Origin: Trichomonas vaginalis G3
Lineage: Eukaryota; Parabasalia; Trichomonadida; Trichomonadidae
Direction of reading: 5' to 3'
DNA length: 64,000 nt
Assembly: GCF_026262505.1 (NCBI RefSeq)
Contig: NC_067204.1
Location: 9,643,797-9,707,796 of the forward strand
Both the position numbers and the translations under genes were made by a program. Of the stretch, positions 51,540 to 61,983 are shown in pieces (within the stretch, counting starts at the first letter, position 1; each line of letters begins with the position of its first letter). The notes under the pieces are model-generated. The model ran no database searches. It was not told the origin of the DNA and worked only from the letters and a program-made list of their open reading frames with translations.

Positions 51540-52520
51540 ATGTCAAACCGTCAGTCATATTGTTAGTCAAAACGTCAGTCATATTGTCACTCAAACTGTC
51601 AGCCAATTGTCAGCTAAACTCTAAGTCATATTCTAACTAAAGCCGTCACTCATATTGTCAGTCAAAACGTCAGTCATGTTGTTACTCAAACTATCAGTCT
51701 TATTCTCACTAAAACCATCAGTCATACACTCTCTTAAACTATGAGTCATATTGTCACCCAAACTCTCAGTCATATTCTAAATAAAACCGTAAGTCATAGA
51801 GGCTGTCAAACCGTCAGTCATATTCTAACTAAAAAGCTAATTCATAGTGTGTGTCAAACCGTCAGTCATATTGTCACTCAAATTGTCAGTCTTATTCTAA
51901 CTAAAAAGCTAATTCATAGTGTCTGTCAAACCGAAGTCATATTGTCACTCAAATTGTCAGTCATACACTCACTCAAATCAACAGTCATATTGTCGCTCAC
52001 ACTCTCAGTCATATTGTCAGTCAAACCGTCAGTCATATAGTCAGTCAAAACGTCAGTCTTATTGTCAGTCAAACTATCAGTCTTATTCTCACTAAAACCA
52101 TCAGTCATACACTCTCTTAAACTATGAGTCATATTGTCACCCAAACTCTCAATCATACACTCACTCAAATCAACAGTCATATTGTCAGTCAAACCGTCAG
52201 TTATATTGTCACTCAAACTGTCAGTCTTATTCTAACTAAAACCGTAAGTCAAAGTGTCTGTCAAACCGTCAGTCATATTCTCAGTCATACTGTAGTTCAT
52301 ACTATCACCCAAACTGTTGTTCATACTGTCACTCAAACTCTAAGTCATATTGTCAGTCAAACTGTGAATCATATTCTCTCTCAAACCTTGAGTTATACTG
52401 ACAACCAAACCCTCATTCAAAATGTCACTCAAACTGTCAGTTATATTCCTAGACACATTCAAACTTTCAGGCATATTGTCAGCCAGATACTCAGTTATAG
52501 AGTCACTTTTTTGTCATTAA
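51540..52520. repeat. MULE minisatellite B, copy 2
   Basis: Counterpart of 23,740-24,500, longer because this side is not cut by the Maverick. Internal unit gains and losses relative to copy 1. Confidence 0.85.
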
Positions 52521-52636
52521 TGAATTCAGTTATAGATTCAAACATACATTCGGTCCAATATTGGATCATGCAGTTAATTCTACATTTTTTTAACTTGTAA
52601 GTCATTATTTATGAAAATATTTAAAATAGTGTAATT

Positions 52637-52777
52637 GCACAATGATGTGCAGTATTATCTTTAATATTAATATTGTAATATGATATTAGATTTTATCATA
52701 TGAGATATTAATATTGATTTATGGATCACTGCACAATGATGTGCAGTATTATCTTTAATATTAATATTGTAATATGC
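52637..52777. repeat. Duplicated ~46-bp block GCACAATGATGTGCAG
   Basis: Two copies (about 52,637 and 52,730) of a block beginning TGCACAATGATGTGCAG (itself a small hairpin) followed by TATTATCTTTAATATTAAT. A third partial copy at 53,441 lies just left of the inverted duplication. Confidence 0.75.
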
Positions 52778-52961
52778 AATGTTATATTCTAATTTGAATG
52801 TTCCTTTTTAACCTCATGATTTCTTCTCACTGATCTGCCTTTTTATGCAGCATTTTGTATTTAATCTCTCTTATCCTTTAGATTCTCTATGCTTTCCATC
52901 TTTCTAAACCAGATTCCATTGTTAATTCTTAAATTAACACAAATCTTAAATTTCATATTAG

Positions 52962-53216
52962 TCATTGATCTGAAGTTATTGAAACATTTGAATTATCACC
53001 GAAAACTATTAATACAACAGCATTGATATGTGATTGTAAATCTCGAGATATAAAAAATGGAAAGTTGCGAAATGTTTGAAAAGATTTTAATTGGAAAAGT
53101 TCCAAATAATTTGGTATGTCATCTTGTATTGAATCCAGGAGATATTTTTTGATCTCTGGATTAACTATATGCCGGGAATCTTTCCATTTTCTAACTTTAT
53201 AATGAACTTGATCCAT
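52962..53216 (-). pseudogene. Truncated paralogue of the gene at 12,428-13,286
   Basis: From ATG 53,216: MDQVHYKVRKWKDSRHIV..., matching MDQVNYKVRKWKDSRHIA at 13,286, and IPNYLELFQLKSFQTF shared exactly. Similarity stops after GHINAVVLI-type residues (...SHINAVVLIVFGD), leaving only the first ~75 codons. Relative to the other copy it also lacks a few codons in the Lys-rich stretch. Host-gene fragment. Confidence 0.75.
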
Positions 53217-53492
53217 TAAAAATTTTGTCAATTTTTAATTGAATTAAGAATAGCTTGTGTCTTGTAAACATACATTTAGGTTTCATCTAATGTTTATATT
53301 GTTCGATTTTAAAATTCAGTAATAGATTTTGTTCAGCTCAATTCTGTCAAAATTTTCATATTGAATAATTTAAATTTTTTATCTGAAAATGTCCATAAAT
53401 TCGCAGTTATAATTTCAAAGATGAATCGCAAAAATTTTCAAATGATGTGCAGTATTATCTTTAATATATTCTTCAAATGTTGAAGTCTACGG

Positions 53493-54172
53493 TCCCGGTC
53501 TTTCTGGCGAACTTTGCTTCGCATTGCGAGTGTCTGCTGCGAATCCGGGGCTGAGCAGCAGACACTCGCAATCATATGTCGCGGCAAGTGCAACTGCGGT
53601 GCCAGAATGCACTTGCCGCGACAATTGCGAAATGCAAAGATGATGCCGGAAGGAGTGGCAATACTGGCAAAAGCCACTCCTTCTGACACCAGAAAGACTA
53701 CAAATATCCTATTCACTTTCAAAATACTTCCAATACTGATTTAAATTTCTATTATAAATTCTTATCGCACTTAAACCTAATGTTATCTACTCAAACACAG
53801 CAAAACCCATGTTTCCTATTGTCAACAACATGAACCCTCATAGCTGCCACGCATTAAACCTATATCTGATTTCTTATACAATGAGATTCTTTTCAACTAT
53901 CTGAGATATAACAAAACCAATAGTGCAAACATTGAGCACAAGATAAACATGATTCAATACAATAAGAATAACAGATCTTTGATCAAATGCGAATAATAAC
54001 TATCTCAATGTCGAATTTTGTTCAAATAAAATTATATGAAAAACACCTATATACTGTGTTCTGATCATTCATATAAACAATTCAGACAAAGGATCAATAT
54101 CCATCGATTTAGTAAATTTTGCTAGCAAAATTTACTAAGATTTTTTTTTCTTACAAAAATTGGTAAGGCCCC
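53493..54172. repeat. Left arm of a 680-bp inverted duplication
   Basis: Nearly perfect inverted copy of 55,407-56,084. Its outer 210 bases hold three GC-rich hairpins (GCGAGTGTCTGCTGC; TGTCGCGGCAAGTGCA; GGAAGGAGTGGC) nested between GGTCTTTCTGG and CCAGAAAGAC. Its inner part is AT-rich, ending with a 30-base perfect palindrome and GGTAAGGCCCC. Confidence 0.95.
54109..54138. repeat. 30-bp perfect palindrome (left)
   Basis: TTAGTAAATTTTGCT followed by its exact complement. The same palindrome is at 55,440-55,469, and its first 16-18 bases occur in the broken end of the exportin-like gene at ~58,515-58,533. Confidence 0.85.
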
Positions 54173-55456
54173 GTTTACAGATCCCAGAAAGAATTCATGC
54201 AATAATAGAAACAGACAATGAAGAAATTATTACAGTAATTGCTTCTTTATTAAGATCAATTTCAAAGTCAACGAATCATCCTGAAATTATTCAAGAATTT
54301 GTTGGTTTTGCATTGACAATATTTGAAATGAATATTTATGACTCTTCTTTGAAGATTTTGGACTTTTTTGAAAAATATTTGAAAATAAATTCAGCAAATT
54401 CAGTCCTAATCTTCGAATTATGCTATACAAAGCTGGCATTATATTTTGAGAACGAATCTGTTATTGATGATATCCTTCCTATTAAGATTTCCGAGATAAT
54501 TTCAAAAATTAAAAAATTATCTCCAGAAATAAATGAAAATTTCGCCAAAAAGATATCATCATCGGACACATTGCAGGATACATGTGCATGTCTACTCATT
54601 TGCTCCACTGTTTACAAAGATAATTCATGTAATGAAATTTCAATTTCGGCAATTTTGACATTTAGTGAAGTTTTAGACTTTTCTGTTCCATTTGAGTACG
54701 ATCAACAGCTTTCTGCTGTTATCCTTTATTCATCGTTCCTTTCTTATTGCGCAAATTTGTTTGAAGGAAAAACAATTTTTGAATTCTTTGAGAAATTAGT
54801 TTATTTTTCTGAATATGATGTTTCATCTGCATTAATTAATCTCTCTAAGAACAAAAACATCCACGAATTCATTACAAATGACTTCGTTGTCACTTTGGCT
54901 TCAACAAGAAACGAATCTTTACTCAAATGCGCAGCAATTTTCATTGAATACCTCAAAGATGGACAAGATGAGGTACTAGGAACAATTATTGGCCTTCTAT
55001 AGGGATTTTTGATGGAAGATAACAAAAATTTATTTGATAATGCGAGAAAAGTTCTTCTTTTCATAAAATCCGTGAATAGCGAAAGCATTGAAGGATATTC
55101 TGATTATGTTTATCCACTTTTGACTGAATATCAACAATGTTTTTCACAAGATGATATTATTTTCTCAGAATACATTGAAACATTATCCATTGCAATAGGG
55201 AATGACTCACTAGAGATTCTGTTATCACTATAACGAAAAGATTAGTATTTGTAATTCTTTGAAACGTTGTTATACAAAAGATAATAGTGAATGGGTTACT
55301 TCGGTCTTTGATACAATAATGGATGGTGTTATTGAAGAGTTTAATGAAGAAAAAGATTGGAATTGCGAAAATGAAGAAAAAACCATTTCAATTAATCTTC
55401 TTATATGGGGCCTTACCAATTTTTGTAAGAAAAAAAATCTTAGTAAATTTTGCTAG
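54160..55456 (+). pseudogene. Exportin-type HEAT-repeat protein, middle/C-terminal part, decayed
   Basis: Long helical-repeat reading frame (VIASLLRSISKSTNHPEIIQEFVGFALTIFEMN..., IYDSSLKILDFFEKYLK) of the kind found in the karyopherin/exportin family. It lacks an ATG of its own and has no N-terminal exportin region. It has one in-frame stop near 55,000 and a frame change near 55,235. It lies entirely between the arms of the inverted duplication and is probably the missing downstream part of the exportin-T-like gene whose N-terminal part is at 58,503-59,327 on the other strand. The join point is suggestive (shared ACAAAAA-TGGTAAGG), but assignment to exportin-T is inference. Confidence 0.5.
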
Positions 55457-56084
55457 CAAAATTTACTAAATCGATGGATATTGATCCTTTGTCTGAATTG
55501 TTTATATGAATGATCAGAACACAGTATATAGGTGTTTTTCATATAATTTTATTTGAACAAAATTCGACATTGAGATAGTTATTATTCGCATTTGATCAAA
55601 GATCTGTTATTCTTATTGTATTGAATCATGTTTATCTTGTGCTCAATGTTTGCACTATTGGTTTTGTTATATCTCAGATAGTTGAAAAGAATCTCATTGT
55701 ATAAGAAATCAGATATAGGTTTAATGCGTGGCAGCTATGAGGGTTCATGTTGTTGACAATAGGAAACATGGGTTTTGCTGTTTTGAGTAGATAACATTAG
55801 GTTTAAGTGCGATAAGAATTTATAATAGAAATTTAAATCAGTATTGGAAGTATTTTGAAAGTGAATAGGATATTTGTAGTCTTTCTGGTGTCAGAAGGAG
55901 TGGCTTTTGCCAGTATTGCCACTCCTTCCGGCATCATCTTTGCATTTCGCAATTGTCGCGGCAAGTGCATTCTGGCACCGCAGTTGCACTTGCCGCGATA
56001 TATGATTGCGAGTGTCTGCTGCTCAGCCCCGGATTCGCAGCAGACACTCGCAATGCGAAGCAAAGTTCGCCAGAAAGACCGGGA
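55407..56084. repeat. Right arm of the 680-bp inverted duplication
   Basis: Inverted counterpart of 53,493-54,172; differences are limited to A/T-run length and a few bases. Beyond its outer end (56,085) the GC-rich hairpin array starts, which the left arm does not have. Confidence 0.95.
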
Positions 56085-56855
56085 AGGGGGTCCTTTCTCA
56101 AGGTCAGGGCCCCCTTCTAGTCTTTCTGGTGCCCTAATCTTACTATGGAAGCCGAGTCTCAGTGAAACGTGTCTCAAATTTGGACGATCTCCTGAGACTC
56201 GGCAGTAGAGATTGTAAGGGAGGCTCTAATCTCTTATTAGGTCAGAGCCTGTATTTACTAAGCCTTTCAGGGCCGAGTTCTTGCGAGACCGTCTTTATGA
56301 TCACGATCATCGCAAAACTCGGCCCTGAGGATTGGTCTTCCTGGATCTGGCTTCTTAAGAGACCAGAGCTTTGTATTTGATGCTTCTCAGGGCCGAGTTC
56401 GGCTGAGAAGTGTCCGTGATCTGGACAATCTCAGGGAACTCAACTCTGAGAACTGTAAGCGAGGCTCTGGTCTCTTCTGAGGCTAGAGCCTGTGTATCTC
56501 TTTCTTTCAGGGCCGAGAAGAGAGGAGATCGTCAATGATGTAGACGATCTCCCTCAAACTCGGCCCTGAGGATTAAATATGCAGGCTCTGGCCATTACCA
56601 AGGCCAGAGCTTCGTATTTAAGTGCTCCCAGGGCTGGATTCCTCTCCTGCCGCCCGGGATCAGGGCGGCATTTGGGGAAACCGGCCCTGGGGACTGTAAG
56701 CGAAGCTTTGGCCTTTGCTAGGGCCAGAGCTTATGGATTTCATTCAGAGCCAAGTTCCTCTTCCATCGAGCCTAATGAGGATGACCGTCGAGGAACTTGG
56801 CTCTGAGGAGATGGACTCTGAGCTCTGGCCTCGATAAAGGCCAGAGTTTTTAAGG
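56085..56855. repeat. GC-rich array of alternating long and short hairpins
   Basis: About six modules of ~95-120 bases. Each has a long hairpin with CAGGGCCGAGTT / AACTCGGCCCTG-type stems (around 56,265, 56,385, 56,510, 56,625 and 56,745) and a short hairpin with GGCTCTGGCC / GGCCAGAGC-type stems. Stem sequence changes between modules, yet the two sides change together in several stems. This is a sharp GC island in AT-rich DNA. Confidence 0.9.
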
Positions 56856-56910
56856 GAATGTTTTGATGGGATGAGCCTATGCTCAGTAAGCTCATCCCAT
56901 TAAAACATTC
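56856..56910. repeat. Hairpin closing the GC-rich array
   Basis: GAATGTTTTGATGGGATGAGC pairs with GCTCATCCCATTAAAACATTC in near-perfect fashion. Returns to AT-rich DNA immediately after. Confidence 0.85.
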
Positions 56911-57207
56911 ATTTAAAAATTGAATGAAAAACGTTCATATGTATTTAAAAATTAAAAATATAAACTGGTACAAAACCATTATATATAAAGAATATAATAA
57001 AATTATGCAAAAATTGAATAAAAATTCCCAAAAAATATTCAAAATTCTGAATTTGAAATTAAAAAGTGCAATTTTCATAAGAAAAATAAAGAATTTAAAA
57101 AATCTATATTGACAAAGTTTGAATATTTATGATTTATATGAAAAATGAAACGTTAATCGAGAGTTTTGCATAGAATGCGACATTTATAATTTATTCAAAT
57201 GAAATTA
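56911..57207. other. AT-rich spacer between hairpin blocks
   Basis: About 300 bases, very A-rich on the plus strand. An open frame of low-complexity Lys/Asn/Ile is not credible as a gene. Confidence 0.5.
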
Positions 57208-57276
57208 TTCAAGAAAGGAGTTTACAATTGCAATATAATAGGTCATTATATTGCAATTGTAAACTCCTTTCTTGAA
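57208..57276. repeat. Perfect hairpin, 32-bp arms
   Basis: TTCAAGAAAGGAGTTTAC... and its exact complement around a 5-base loop. A partial third copy of the arm start (TTCAAGAAAGGAGTTTA) lies at 57,319-57,335. Confidence 0.9.
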
Positions 57277-57467
57277 ATGAATTTCGAATGTGACATTCTT
57301 GCTACAAAGTGAAAGCTTTTCAAGAAAGGAGTTTAAAATCGTAAGATTCATAATATGGCCTTGCTATTAAGAATATTTTTATTGAAATAACGATTATTTA
57401 TGATCTTCGTCACTTTTTGTAAATTCGATTTGGAATGGCTTATTCGTTCTCCGAATCTGGCCACTCC

Positions 57468-57507
57468 CAGCCCTATTTGAGTTTATGAACAAACTCAAAT
57501 AGGGCTG
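57468..57507. repeat. Perfect hairpin, 17-bp arms
   Basis: CAGCCCTATTTGAGTTT and its complement around ATGAAC. Confidence 0.9.
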
Positions 57508-57532
57508 TTAAAAACATTCTTATATTATAGTT

Positions 57533-57559
57533 GTCGCCTATCTTTATCAGATAGGCGAC
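57533..57559. repeat. Perfect hairpin, 11-bp arms
   Basis: GTCGCCTATCT / AGATAGGCGAC around a 5-base loop. Confidence 0.85.
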
Positions 57560-57600
57560 CAAATTTCAAAATCCTCATAAATACGAAAATTTTACAAAAT

Positions 57601-57634
57601 AATGGCAGCCACATATAACTATGTGGCTGCCATT
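57601..57634. repeat. Perfect hairpin, 15-bp arms
   Basis: AATGGCAGCCACATA / TATGTGGCTGCCATT around a 4-base loop. Confidence 0.9.
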
Positions 57635-57638
57635 CGAT

Positions 57639-57724
57639 ATTTACTTTGTTTGGAGCTTGTTTTTTCAGGTAATGCTTCTGAATTTTGGCACTACCTGAAA
57701 AATCGAGTTTCAAATAAAGTAAAC
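57639..57724. repeat. Two-step hairpin
   Basis: Outer arms TTTACTTTGTTTG / CAAATAAAGTAAA and inner arms TTTTTCAGGTAATGC / GCACTACCTGAAAAA, each with one mismatch. Confidence 0.8.
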
Positions 57725-57750
57725 CGAATATTTTAAATAGAATATATACG

Positions 57751-57832
57751 AAAGCCTACTTGCTTTTAGTTTTGAACGCGGCCGTCAAATTGTTTTGATG
57801 GCCCCATTCAAAACCAAAAGAAAATAGGCTTT
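57751..57832. repeat. Long hairpin with GC-rich tip
   Basis: AAAGCCTA...CTTTTAGTTTTGAA pairs with TTCAAAACCAAAAG...TAGGCTTT, with a GCGGCCGTCAAA / TTTGATGGCCCC apex. Confidence 0.8.
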
Positions 57833-57839
57833 TTATACA

Positions 57840-58502
57840 TTAACATAGTAGGCCTTCACAATGAAGGTCCGCCATATTTATTTTTACTTTAAATTTCATA
57901 TAATAAATCTCAAGTCCAATATTTTCAACAATAAACTACAAATATAACTCAATACTTATAACTACCTCTTTGAAAAAAATTCATACACATAATATTACAG
58001 ATAAATTTTATGAATCAGATTATACTGATGAGTAAAATTTTAGTTTCAACTAATGATCTTTCAATATGTGTTTTGCTACTATAAGCTTATTATTCCCCAT
58101 TAAGAATTGCGTCTTTTTGAGAAATTTGATTATCATAATTTTCAAACATACTCTTTTTTTCATAAACACACACATACACTAACAGTGCTCCTATAGAAAA
58201 ATCACATGCATATATAGAAATAGTTCAAACACACATACTTCGTCTCATATAATTAATTGCGACTATAAAACCATGAGATATTCAAATAACACACATATAA
58301 AATAATTTTTGTACACTCAAAAAATATGCGCACACTGTGTTTTCATCCAATAACTCAATATTTGTTGTTAATTAAAAGATATAACTTGAACTTTTTTGTA
58401 AGTGCTATGTTTGAATATATAGATAATAGCACATTATATTGCTGCTTCTACCTGCAAAAGATCATGGATATATATAGAATATTTAAAGACTTTTCCGTTA
58501 CC
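57840..58502. other. AT-rich region without gene
   Basis: About 660 bases; one weak further hairpin around 57,850 (GGCCTTC..GAAGGTCC). Nothing else recognised. Confidence 0.5.
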
Positions 58503-59327
58503 TTACCATTTTTTGTTAGCAAAATTTACTAAATTTTTCTGACAGTGGTAAAATTTGATATATTCCCTCTGTAAACTTTGAATTAAACTTGTTTTTTCTT
58601 CATCTGGCATTCCTCTTTCAATTAATGCTGATAAACAGCGAATTCCGTATGTAATAGTATCTGGACTTGATAGAGTGTTGTTGAGAACTTCAAGGGAATC
58701 TGTTGTCCAGATAAAATTGAAATTTATCCAAGAAATTAAATAAATGTAGATTTCAAAGCATTTCTTGTCGTAAGATGGTAGCCTTGATATTATGTAGTCT
58801 GCAAGTAGCTTATCTGATCCATCCTGGCGCATCGCATTCTTGAAATCACGATATTGTAATTGATCTCGTAAATTTAATGCTTTTGTGTAATCTTTTAGTG
58901 CTAAGAGGAACGCGTATACCATTCCATCGGCAACTTCTAGGAAATCTGACCAAAATGATGGCCAATATTGTGGATACATTTTTAAAACGAATGAAACTTG
59001 GCTTGTACCTATAATATTAAGTAGGGATTGATCTATATCGTTGTTTGACATGAATTTAGAAAGAAATAATGCTTGTCTCAGTTGGTCAATTAAATCTGCT
59101 GGAATTTGTTCCCATGCATTTGCACACCAGTGGGTTAGTAAGATTTCTGCATGCTTAACTATCGTTTTTTCAGTTGTAGTTTGAAGTTTATCTATTGCCC
59201 ATTGAAAGGATTGTGGAGAATATTCATTTTCACGCAAATAATCGTTAGCTTCTTGCAATTGAGAAGCATTATTTTGGTTGGAACTGAATAAAATTCTAAC
59301 TGCTTTATCATATTTCGAATAATCCAT
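58503..59327 (-). pseudogene. Exportin-T-like gene, N-terminal part only
   Basis: About 274 codons from ATG 59,327. Exportin-T features: an N-terminal helical repeat ending LLTHWCANAWEQIPADLIDQLRQALF; then IIGTSQVSFVLKMYPQYWPSFWSDFLEV, matching the YP-x-x-W-x-x-FF-x-D-L signature; and later ALIERGMPDEEKTSLIQSL, matching the KGM-x-P-x-x-K-x-x-L-I-x-S motif of exportin-T. Exportin-T carries tRNA from nucleus to cytoplasm with Ran-GTP. The family is ~900-1,000 aa, so about 70% is missing. The frame ends in CQKNLVNFANKKW just where bases resemble half of the 30-bp palindrome at the inner arms of the inverted duplication. Confidence 0.7.
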
Positions 59328-60023
59328 CAAACATCAAAAAATTTTATACAAATGTTATAGAATAAATCAAAAGATGATTATCTACAAATGACACACATTT
59401 GATTAATGCACTTAAAATAAACCTCTTGCTTTCATTTTAGAATAAATATTGATTTCAAGAGTCATTTGCCATCAAAAGCATAACCACACATTATCTTACT
59501 CATATAAATAATATTTTTGGCTTGCAATTTCATGAATTCGAATATAGATTAGATTAGTTATCCAAACCTAGCTTTCATGAAGATAACTTTAGTTATTTCA
59601 ATGCAAGCATTAACTCTATCACATATCCTAAAGTCTCAACTCTCCATCTTGAGCAAATTGCCAACACTACTTTTCGATTACCATTTCAACATCTTCCTTA
59701 TATATTTTATTCTTGTACAGACTAATTTAAATCTAATTCATTTAAATCTTATGCTGTAATTTAATTTAACCTAATTTCTATAGTGCGATTCATCATAAAA
59801 TAAACAAATATCAAGTGAAAATTATGGTATTGTCTGTTAGAAAGAATTAAGGTGGTGTCAAGGCTGCGAACATGAAATTTGCCAACTTCGAAAATATTTT
59901 TTTGTATTTTTATTGAGAAATATTAATTCAATTGACCAACATTTGCAATTTATATATGGATACCCTGAAAATAAAAATATTTTGAAATTTACGACTTTTT
60001 CAGAAAAATTTTTGTAAAGTCAA
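59328..60023. other. Intergenic, no gene seen
   Basis: About 700 AT-rich bases between the divergent exportin remnant and the ankyrin gene. No clear motif apart from an A/T-rich leader. Confidence 0.5.
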
Positions 60024-61983
60024 ATGGCGCAAGAACTAACCGTGAATTATGAATACATTGGTAATAATATTGGAACTTTTATCCAAGACAGGACATTTTT
60101 AGATACGTATGATATTAAACAAGTAGATAAAATCTTAAAATACGCAACATTATCTACAGAACAATATGTTTCAATTCTAAAAGAAGGATCTCTTATGTAC
60201 GATTCGCATAAGTTAATATTATGCGTTCGAAATGCCCATGTTACTCTTCAGAATATGCATGATGCGATTAAAGTTCTGAAATATTCGAAAAAATACCTTA
60301 AAATAAGAATATTAAAAGATTTATTCAATGTTTTAAGCCCAATGGGAGATAAAATAAATGAATATGAAGCAATTCTTACAGATCTGAAAATTTCATATCA
60401 AAATTTACAAAGTGAGCTCGAAAATACAAAAAAAAAAAAAAAAACAGCAGCAAGAATCAAATAACAAGATAATTTCACTTAATTCTGAGATTGAGAAACT
60501 TAAAATGCAAATTTCAGAATTATCAAAAGAAAATAACTTATTGAAACAAAAAGCTAATGAAATTACAGTTCCGAAAGAGTTTTTATCAAAAATAGATAAG
60601 TATAAGGACTCGAATAATTTTTCAGAGATATACAAATTCTTATGTGAAATTCCAGCAAGAGGATATCAAAATAAAATCACAAAATCACAAATTGAATGCC
60701 TTTTAGAAAAGAAAGACGAAAAAGGATACGAATCATTGCTTACGGCTTGCAAAGAAGGAAACCTCGAACTTGTTAAATATCTCGTTTCTGTTGGATCTAA
60801 TATTGAAGTTCGCGCTCAAAATAAAAATACACCAATTCTCAATGCTTGTGGTGCTGGTCATTTGGAAATTGTGAAATATCTTATTACTTGTGGAGCTAAT
60901 TTAGAAGCAAAGAATGCACCAGAGTATACACCGCTGCTTATGGCATCAATTTTTGGCCATTTTGATATTGTAAAATGTCTTATCTCTTCTGGAGCCAATA
61001 AAGAAGCCAAAAATGATAATGGACTCACTGCATTAATTTTGGCATCACAAAAGAATTTCCCCGAAATTGTTAAATATCTGATTTCTGTTGGAGCCAATCT
61101 AGAGGAGAAAGATAATAATAGAGCTACAGCATTAATTCAGGCATCAAATTGTGGTTTTCTTGACATAGTTAAAAGTCTTGTTTCTGCAGGAGCAAATCAA
61201 AAAGCAGCAGATAAAAGTGGAGCCACTCCCCTTATTCATGCTTCGAATAATGGCCGCCTTGAAGTTGTTAAATATTTTGCGTCAATTGGAGCTAATATAG
61301 AAGAGAAAGAAAATAATGGAGAAACTTCACTCATGCAAGCGATAAGAAATGGCCATCTTGAAGTTGCCAAATATTTATGCTCAATTGGGGCTAATAAGGA
61401 AGCAAGGAGTAATACAGGATTGAATGCCTTAATTATTGCTGCCGGAAAGAATCATCTGGATATTGTTAAATATCTTGTCCAGGCTGGAGCTGATATCGAG
61501 GCAAAGGATAACAATGGAGCTAATTCACTCATGATTGCAATATCCTTTGGCTCTTCCCATCTTGAAGTGATCAAGTTTCTATGTTTAAATAAAGCTAATA
61601 AAGAAGCAAAGAATAAGAATGGAATGACCCCACTTTTATTAGCATCAGGACAAAATCTTGAAATTACAAAATATCTCGTCTCTGTAGGTGCTAATATAGA
61701 AGCCAAAAATATTTATGGTATGACACCTTTGATTATTGCAGTAACTGTTGGAAATCTTGAGATAACTAAATATCTTGTCTCTGCTGGAGCAAACAAAGAA
61801 GCAAAAGACAACGACGGAAATACACCACTCCTTCATGCATCATCTCGCGGTTATTTAGAAATTGTTAAATTCCTTGTCTCCGCAGGCGCAAATACAAAAG
61901 CAACAAATAAGGATGGATCGAATTCAGCAAAATTAGCATCCAAAATGGGGCATTCAAACATAGCATCATATTTAATGAAATAA
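60024..61983 (+). CDS. Long ankyrin-repeat protein with frame slip at a 17-A run
   Basis: An N-terminal helical domain of the trichomonad ankyrin family (MAQELTVNYEYIGNNIGTFI..., residues 1-130) reads into a run of 17 A (60,428-60,444). The downstream frame is offset by one base and continues with a Gln/Asn and coiled-coil linker (EIEKLKMQISELSKENNLLKQK). About twelve ankyrin repeats of 33 residues follow, of the form (N)G-x-TPLL-x-AS-x-G-H/N-L-E-I-V-K-Y-L-V-S-x-GANIEAK, ending at 61,983. With 16 A the gene would be one open frame of ~650 aa. The repeats are well preserved, so the gene is probably intact and the extra A a sequencing or allelic slip. Protein-binding role; partner unknown. Confidence 0.75.

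Larger units (their letters stand above)
48365..52600 (-). mobile_element. MULE DNA transposon, copy 2 (truncated)
   Basis: Identity to copy 1 starts at 48,365, immediately beyond the Maverick end, within the transposase gene (equivalent to 19,921). It continues through the transposase start and both minisatellites, and past the point where copy 1 stops, to about 52.55 kb. The right end of the element is not sharply defined. It lacks the 633-bp insertion found in copy 1. Confidence 0.8.
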
